NCBI GenBank assembly: GCA_032629725.1
Contig: JAFEVB010000005.1
Span: forward strand, 1,116,001 to 1,180,000
Length of the DNA: 64,000 nucleotides
Reading direction: 5' to 3'
From: Gremmenia infestans
Taxonomy: Eukaryota; Ascomycota; Leotiomycetes; Helotiales; Hamatocanthoscyphaceae
Made by a program: the position numbers and the translations under genes. The notes beneath the pieces were generated by a model that was not told where the DNA came from, searched no databases, and saw nothing but the letters and a program-made list of their open reading frames with translations. This document shows positions 57,391-64,000 of the stretch, one piece after another; position 1 is the first letter of the stretch, and each line of letters begins with the position of its first letter.

Positions 57391-58353
57391 TCAATATGCC
57401 CTCGCAGGATTACTCGCCGGCAATTCCGTCGCCTGCCCCGGGACATGCGTCGACGTAGTAGTCTGCCACCCCCCATGGTTAACCACACCACTGGTTTGAT
57501 TGTGCCCCGCCAGACCCCCCGTCGCAGACGACGGTCCGTATTTCATATACGTGGGTTCGGTCCCAACAGCCGTGCTCTCGGTCCCATAGCTATGTCTAAG
57601 CGGCATGGCATCCGCCGGCGTAGCATGTGCGGGCAAGGCGTCCGGCTTCTCACCAAACTCAGCGTCGCGGTTCGAGGTCTTGGGCTTGCGCTGCCAGAAC
57701 TTGCGTTTGGGCGAGCCGGCCGTGTAGCCGTTGTTAGGGGAGGGGCCGAAGGCTTTCTCGCGCTTGTGGTGGCGGGCGAGGGCGAATTCGAGGAAGATGG
57801 AGAGGAAGAAGAAGACGCTGTTGTGTGTTAGTTGGATTGGGTTTTGTTTGGGTGTGGAAGGGGGGAAGAAGGGGGAAGCTTACGCTGCTATGATGGATAC
57901 GGCGAATGCTGCAGTGTTGAGCTTGCATGCTGTATGCAGCTTGGGCAGGTGAACGGAACCACCGCTTCCATTAGAGACTTTTTGACCGGTCGCCGTGTTC
58001 CCAGTTCCAAGCGGTGTATTGACGATGCCGGAACAGCTGCTGGCGCCGTGGCGTGTAGCATACGCAATGTAGATGAAGGCACCGGTGAACGCGAGATCGA
58101 GTAGCATGCCGAGGAACGAGAAGAATGCAATGCCACCGAGACAGCAGACGAGACCAAGTGCCAAGAGGGTATATATGACACCCGCTCCGGAAATACCTTC
58201 TACGGCTTTCACATAGGTAGAGATTCCTAAGCTATGGTTCGACAGGACGGCGAGGAAGTAGGAAAAGATTCCGAGAATTATGGCCGCGCAGCAGAATTCG
58301 ATGGTGCGTAGGAAGAAGGAAACGCTCTTGAGAGCCACGCCGGCGAAGCCCAT
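57391..58353 (-). CDS. MARVEL-like tetraspan membrane protein
   Basis: Two exons, 58353-57884 and 57817-57391, give 298 residues over a 66-nt intron (GTAAGC...CTAAC...CAG). Four membrane segments lie at about 17-38, 52-75, 78-100 and 150-170, with a Cys-containing loop before the last. This arrangement is typical of fungal MARVEL-domain proteins, which are thought to organise membrane domains or vesicles. A disordered cytosolic tail of about 125 residues is rich in Ser, Thr, Pro and His. The start ATG at 58353 is followed by GFAGVALKSVSFFLR, a usual amphipathic entry to span 1. No specific role can be read. Confidence 0.82.
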
Positions 58354-59213
58354 TTTGATGATGGGAAGATTTGGTCTTTGGTGATGGAGTCGTTGGTGTG
58401 GAGCTGGTGTGGAGTGGTGTGGTGTGGTGTACAGGTAGGTAGTGTGATGGGAATCCGGGGGGACAAGAGTATATAAGAGATGTGCCGAGCCCTAGAAGCT
58501 ACTGTACTGTAGGTGGGCAGGCTATGATTGTTCCAACCCTAAGATCTGTGGGATGATCGACCTCGGGAGTGGACTCAGTGGATTACTTGGTTTCCTAGTT
58601 TCAACTATAGAGAAATACATGACAAAAAGGGCACTGGAATCTCTATGAGGCTCCTCTTTAGTATCTCTACGGAGGTACTAAGAAGTACGTTAAACTCATT
58701 CCTATCAAGCGTTTGGATCTGAAGCTTTCTCATTCGTGAGGCTGCTGCCTAAGAGCTTGGTCGTTTGAAAATTGAAAATGTAATGATGATGTGCTCTTCC
58801 AAACGTCATACATGGTCATCCCACAAAATTTAGGCGGGGTTTGAGAAAGATCTACTTTGTGGCGCACGGACTCAGCCACAGTTTGAGTGCTGAACACCAC
58901 ACCTCGCCCCGCCCTTGGGATGGTCCTTTAATTTGCATGTGGATTCGCAGAAAATGTTGAATAAACACAAGCTACTATGGATTTTACCCAAGTTGTGGGG
59001 ATGTCGTGAACTCTTATCCTGGTGGGAAGGAGTAGCCAATGAAGGATGGTGTTATTGTCACTTGCTATAGCGGAAGAAAAGAAGCTTCTAAGAGCCCGTC
59101 GTTATTTTCCATGTTCTGGGCCATCGTCATCATCTATGAATGCTATAATCATACAGTACCGCCATACTCCAAGTATACCATCCCAAAGCTACTTTCAATC
59201 TTCCCAATACCCT
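58354..59213. other. Intergenic, no gene seen
   Basis: About 860 bp with the promoter of the MARVEL-like gene and the 3' flank of the dehydrogenase gene. No element recognised. Confidence 0.45.
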
Positions 59214-60443
59214 CTACGTCTTGAAAGCTTTATTGAAACCAGTCAAAGTAACACGATATCTCACATCATTAACCTTGACCTTTTCAACAGCCTTTTTGCA
59301 CCCCTCCTCGGAAATATCAATCGTCTCAATCATGGGCTTCAATTTCTTCTCACTCACAAGCTTCAACATAGCCAGTGCCTCTTCTCGGTTACCAATATGA
59401 GAACCAGTAAGTTTGCAGCCGTTGGAAGCAAATATCTGCGCCATCATCTCCGGCAATGGCTTGTCTGGCAACCCCACGTTGTGGAACTCGCCATTGCAAG
59501 CAAGCGTGCTAAAGTAAGTAGGCAGGTCAAACTCATTTGTCATATCTGCCGAGTTGAGGATGAAGTCGAAGTTGAAAGCTAGAGGCTTGGCCCAGTCCTT
59601 GTCCTTGGTCGAGACGAAGTGGTGAGCGCCCAGCTTGAGAGCTTCGTCTTTCTTGCCGGGGGTATGTGACAGAGCCCAGACTTCGGCACCCAGGGCCCGG
59701 GCGAAGAGGAGGGCGAAGTGACCTAAGCCGCCGATACCGAGAATTGCAACCTTCTTTCCTGGACCTACTTTGGCGCGGACAAGAGGGGAGTACGTGGTTA
59801 GGCCTGCGCACATCATGGGTGCTGCCTCGACTGAAGGGATGTTTTCGGGGATGGGGAAGACGAAATACTCATGAGCGCGGATGTGGGATGAGTAGCCTCC
59901 TTGCGAGAAGATCTGTTTGCCGTTCTGGTCCTTCATGGCTACTTCGCTATGGCCTTCATCTTCCTTGTACGGCGCACCGTAAGTATCTACCATAATCAGC
60001 AAGAGTCACATACAGTATTCAAGTGCTGAGTAACATACCAACCATGTGGGGACAATAGTTCTCGTTATGCTCCTTGCAGTTCTTGCATTTCAAGCAGGCT
60101 TGGATTTGGGCACCGACTCCGACACGATCGCCAGCCTTGCAGGTGGAGACTTTGCTTCCTACGCGCAGGACCTTGCCAATGACTTCATGGCCAACGCAGA
60201 TGGGGGATGTCGGGAGATCACCCCATCCCCCAGTTATCGTGTGCACGTCTGACCCGCAGACGCCGCAGCACTCGCTCTGGATATCGACATCATGATCCTC
60301 GAAGACTTTGGGGGTGAACTGTTGATTGTCAGAAGACGTGAGGAATGGAGAAATATGGAATATACCTTTTCTTTGGTAAAGGTACTCCAGTTCTTGGTAT
60401 CCTTGATCATGAAACCCTCGAATTGGACCGGAGTTGCTGCCAT
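59214..60443 (-). CDS. Zinc alcohol dehydrogenase, CAD/ADH6 type (NADPH)
   Basis: Three exons, 60443-60366, 60318-60039 and 59986-59214, give 376 residues. Introns of 47 and 52 nt join FTKEK to FTPKVFED and HMV to DTYGAPY. The catalytic zinc ligands are in CGVCGSDVH and GHEVIG; the structural zinc Cys are in CLKCKNCKEHNENYC. A Rossmann motif GIGGLGH follows at about residue 190. This pattern is typical of yeast Adh6/Adh7 and cinnamyl-alcohol-dehydrogenase-like enzymes, which reduce medium-chain and aromatic aldehydes with NADPH. The start (MAATPVQFEGF) is at 60443. Confidence 0.92.
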
Positions 60444-62963
60444 TTTGAAGGTGGGGCTCGTCGTTATGTTTCAAGGATTATTCAACTGGGATGAAAGCTG
60501 GGATCAAGGATTGTTCAAGTTCAAATTGACTCAGGGATTATTCGCAACCGTGAGTAATTGTTTTCGAATTGTAGTGTTTGAATTTACAAAGACTAAGTAT
60601 TTCAGAAATGCGGAAGTTTTATTACTGTTAGATAAAGAAGCTAAGTACGGCTCGCATGAAGTCATAAACTCATCATCGCATATCGTGACTTCCAACGGAA
60701 ACTTCGAATGCAAGTTCAAATCCCCTTTCTTTGACAGTATTTTTTCTCCCATACCGATGACATCAGGACTGGCAGTGGTGACGTTGTTGCAGTTTCGCTT
60801 AGACTGCGTAAGGCTTGCGGCTGATTCAGGGGCATTAGGGGCATCTAGACCTGCCTTTCGTTCGTTTTCTTTGAAAAAACATAAACTCATAAACTACTCG
60901 GACTGAAGCAATACTCATTTCAGCATTCTTAACAAGAAATAACATGGCCTACTTAACAAAGAAGTTGTAGATGAGCAACATCGAAATCGCAAGGGAATAG
61001 ATCCCAATGCAAGTTCCTTGGCCTACCTTCCAGGACCTCGGATTGAAAGAGGCAAGACTTTGAAGATATTGGAAAGTAGAAGGGGAATATACATCAAATG
61101 TGATTTTCAAACAGGTAAGAAAATAAGAGGAAGGCTTTACTCTCAAGAGAGAGATAGAGTTCAATTCGACATGCTGCCATGCTGTGGGAGAGAATGCCCC
61201 AAGTTTTGAGTTATTTATCAGGAAACACTGGGTTCATCGTGACCTCCTGTTCAGCTCTGCCTCTTTACGGCTGAACTGGACTACCGCCGCTAAACTTTAC
61301 GGCTTTGATCGTATGACAGACGAAGGAAATCCCCCAAAAAACTTGGAAAGAAGCACGAGGAGACCGCTATTATATACGGCTCTGTTCTACCAGGTCATGG
61401 TTCAAGGGAACCTTGATGGCACTTAGTATTTCATACATTGCGTCAATGATGCGAGGAATGATCACCATGTACCTTGATGAATTGGAACTTCGGATGAAAG
61501 GGTGAACTCGCGCACCTTATTCGGTGCAATTTGAAGAAAGCCATCGATGGATGGCATCTACTTTTGAACCCCGCAAACGGAAGGACGGACACACTCCAAA
61601 ATACCGATACCGCATTTTGGAATTGACGGCTTTCCCGGAACCCTGTGCCTCGTAATGCATGTCATGGACCAGCATCGAATCACATGAAGATATACAAGGA
61701 TCCTTCACGTGCTCCTTCTCGCACGTCCCTTTTCCTCGGTCATGTTCGGTAATTGAAAGCCACTGCTGCCACTACTCCGTAAGCTCCGACGGGTGCATGA
61801 ATCGTGTGCTTGAAGATTGAACATTGAAGATCCATGAGCAGAATTTGAAGCTTTTATGGAGTTGATCCAGGTTACTAATGAAATCCCGCGGAATGGAAGT
61901 GCCGAAGTAGTACTTGAACTGCTTCAGGCGAAGTGGGTTTTAATGGGTAGGAAGGTACTTTATCAAGAAGGAAGTTTGGCTTTCCAGTTGTAGAGAAATG
62001 TCAACTTGAGAGCACGCATCTTCTAAACCCCCCCTTAACCGTATCCAGCCGATATTCGGAAATGCTTCTCCTTCCAGCACGAATCCCTCCGAACCCTGTG
62101 ATGTCTGACGTCTCATAGTTAGACCGTTCCATAAGATTCCCCGGAGATGTAGCTCCAGTTGCCGATTTCTGGAGAAGTGGGCTGTACCCCTGTTTTCCGT
62201 CTTCTTTTGGCCAGACCAGCGTCTAGGAGGGAATTACAAAGCTCACTTGAGATATCTGATTATCTATCTGCTGATTGGCTGTAAGAGGACTTTATGCGGA
62301 GAAAACGCCTAAGAAGGGGTCTAAGGTGGTGGGGGATTGTCACTTGCTCTGGAACCTGGAGATGAAAAGCATACTTGACGGGATTTTGCTGCAGAGCGAA
62401 GAGCTTTGTAAAACGACACTTTTTACTTTGTAATAAATGGCTGGATATATAACAGTCGCGTATAAATATATCTTATCATATATATCATTCAATCGGTCTG
62501 GCGGATCTGTATACAATTGCTCTGCTCTGTGGCGACACTCACATGCGCCTTCCATCCAAGCGGAGTAACACATGCTCCGTAGTGAGCAAAAAGCCATTAC
62601 AAAAGAATGAACGCGGCACAAGATCCGACTTATCTTCCTACGGCATAAACTAAAATGGAAAGTCCCCACAATCCCCGTATATGATTTCTTTCTTCAAGCC
62701 CTATTCATCCTAGCTCGGAATGCCTTCCTTGCATCTGTTGTTTGGAAATTAATTTAGCTCCCCTCCCCACTACTCCACAACTTGGCGGAAGCTCCGTACT
62801 TAAGCATGAGCTTATCCCTCTGTGAAGATATTCCGGCCGATTGAAATTTTGATGCTCTAGATCTCCTCCTATTCGAGCTATACCTCAAGCTTTTTCTATC
62901 ACGTACGAAGTTATAAGTTGTTTTGCGCCAAGCTAGCAAGCACATGTGTCGCGTGTCTACATA
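60444..62963. other. 2.5-kb intergenic region, no gene seen
   Basis: Several open frames (e.g. 60531-60890 on the minus strand and 60292-60906 on the plus strand) are unsupported, and the latter overlaps the dehydrogenase gene. One TACTCCGTA copy at 61773-61781. The stretch includes the promoters of the dehydrogenase gene and of the Zn2Cys6 gene. Confidence 0.45.
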
Positions 62964-64000
62964 ATGTCCGCCGCCATCATGAGTGCCGAGAAGACCGGCT
63001 CAAATTCCTTACAATCCCCAACTTCAGCAGATTCAAGTACGAAAAAGCGCAACTCTTCAGCTGCTGGGATTGACAAAGATGGGAACCCCAAGCCCGTCAA
63101 GAGGAGAGCGGCAAAAGCATGCGCCGCTTGTAGAGCAAGAAAGGTTCGTTGCGATGTGATGCAAAGATACCACATTACAGCGGACGGTGAGGTCACGTGC
63201 TCTAACTGTACTATGGATGGCATCAAATGTGTGATAGAGGAGAGCAAACGCAGAAAGTAAGGTTCAGTGACTGTTATACAGGTTCAGATACTGACCCCGC
63301 GCAGAAAGCATTTGAATGGAGAGCCGGCCGACCCAGCTCCAGCGTCTCAGCCCGCCACAAAGGGATCTACACAAGCCTGGACAAATGGAATGGTTAACCC
63401 ATCAGATATCGTAAATGCGGATAGACGATGGAGCGGGTCACAAATGTCTAGTGATCCCGGGGACAATGGACATGTGCCCCATGCAATCTGTAAGCTTTGA
63501 ATTTGAAATTCCTGAATCATCTAACATATACATCCAAAGACCAAAACATGACCCAGCAGATTGACCAAGACGAAATGATGCGAAGAGCTAGCTATATACC
63601 AATACCTTCTCCGTACGTAGTGGAAAGCGACGTGTCATACAACTCGCTCCTCAAATCTGTTTCTATGACTGGTGACCGAACCACAACCAGGCTCGACTCG
63701 CCCGCCATTCCTCCTGTTACTCCTGCTACGCCTGTCACATTGTCGACGCACCAGCTGCCTGGTTACCTAAAATCACTTCCCCAGCGAATAACCTCTGTGG
63801 ACGTCGATTACCTAGCCGCGAAGGGCGCATTATCTCTCCCCGAAACGCCCGTTCGAGATGCGCTCCTCCAAGCCTACATCGAATTTGTACATCCGTATAT
63901 GCCATTAATTGACGCTCACGAAGTTTTGCATATTATCGATGAGGGGACTGGACAGTCTGGCGAACTAAGCCTGCTGCTTTTCCAAGCAATCATGTTTGCC
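62964..64000 (+). CDS. Zn2Cys6 transcription factor, cut by window end
   Basis: Exons 62964-63256, 63305-63489 and 63540 to beyond 64000 give at least 313 residues. The ATG at 62964 (ATAATGTCC) is the first real Met. The zinc cluster (about 52-88) is C-x2-C-x6-C-x15-C-x2-C-x6-C, with a middle loop of 15 residues (DVMQRYHITADGEVT), longer than usual. Downstream, PQRITSVDVDYLAAKGALSLP and YIEFVHPYMPLIDAHE match the start of the fungal regulator domain in cutinase transcription factor 1/FarA-type proteins, which control fatty-acid and cutin metabolism. That group identity is my best guess; the rest of the protein is outside the window. Both introns have regular GTAAGG and GTAAGC donors. Confidence 0.85.

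Noticed and set aside
60531..60890. 119-codon minus-strand frame upstream of the dehydrogenase gene
   Set aside because: No motif, no splice partner, and it lies in AT-rich promoter DNA.
60292..60906. 204-codon plus-strand open frame
   Set aside because: It runs antisense through exon 1 and intron 1 of the dehydrogenase gene; the composition is a shadow and no start context or motif supports it.

Overview
The window is nuclear DNA from a filamentous ascomycete (Pezizomycotina; Leotiomycetes is my best guess, at low confidence). Genes are separated by 0.1-5 kb, on both strands, and cut by short introns of about 43-117 nt. The introns have GTAAGT/GTATGT donors, CTRAY branch sites and YAG acceptors. 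The protein set is fungal: Zn2Cys6 regulators, a MAL-type sugar permease, Pga2, a MARVEL-like membrane protein and a dolichyldiphosphatase. I joined exons by hand; each splice model below closes in frame with a total length divisible by three.

Layout. 0-3.5 kb: AT-rich sequence with one decayed gene-like stretch. 3.5-6.4 kb: a 5-exon polytopic membrane protein. 6.4-11.9 kb: AT-rich gene desert. 11.9-20.4 kb: a candidate cell-surface or extracellular polysaccharide locus, with an AT3-like membrane acyltransferase, a processive family-2 glycosyltransferase and a divergently transcribed protein fusing a GH16-like domain to an AT3-like membrane domain. 21.7-26.5 kb: an alpha-glucoside-type sugar permease facing a secreted subtilase. 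28.4-40.6 kb: mostly housekeeping genes (Zn2Cys6 regulator, dolichyldiphosphatase, RWD-RBR ubiquitin ligase, small conserved protein, LAT-type amino-acid permease, mitochondrial leucyl-tRNA synthetase). 40.9-48 kb: a fast-evolving block with two members of an unrecognised paralogous family, a broken gene, an Arg/Ser-rich protein and an array of AT-rich palindromic repeats. 48.1-52.9 kb: a disordered Cys-rich protein, Pga2 and the centromere/DNA-repair histone-fold protein MHF1. 54.1-60.4 kb: a secreted BBE-type flavin oxidase, a MITE with long inverted repeats, an interrupted tRNA-Ile, a MARVEL-like protein and a CAD-type alcohol dehydrogenase. 63-64 kb: the start of a second Zn2Cys6 regulator, cut by the window end.

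The two most striking signals are these. First, the tRNA-Ile(AAU) gene is interrupted inside the 5' strand of the anticodon stem, not at the usual 37/38 site, by 59 nt carrying GTAAGT, CTGAT and TATAG spliceosomal-type signals; removing exactly those 59 nt leaves a 74-nt tRNA. Second, in the polysaccharide locus the GH16-like domain carries N-x-D-x-x-N where active GH16 enzymes have E-x-D-x-x-E, which suggests a sugar-binding pseudo-enzyme tethered to an acyltransferase.
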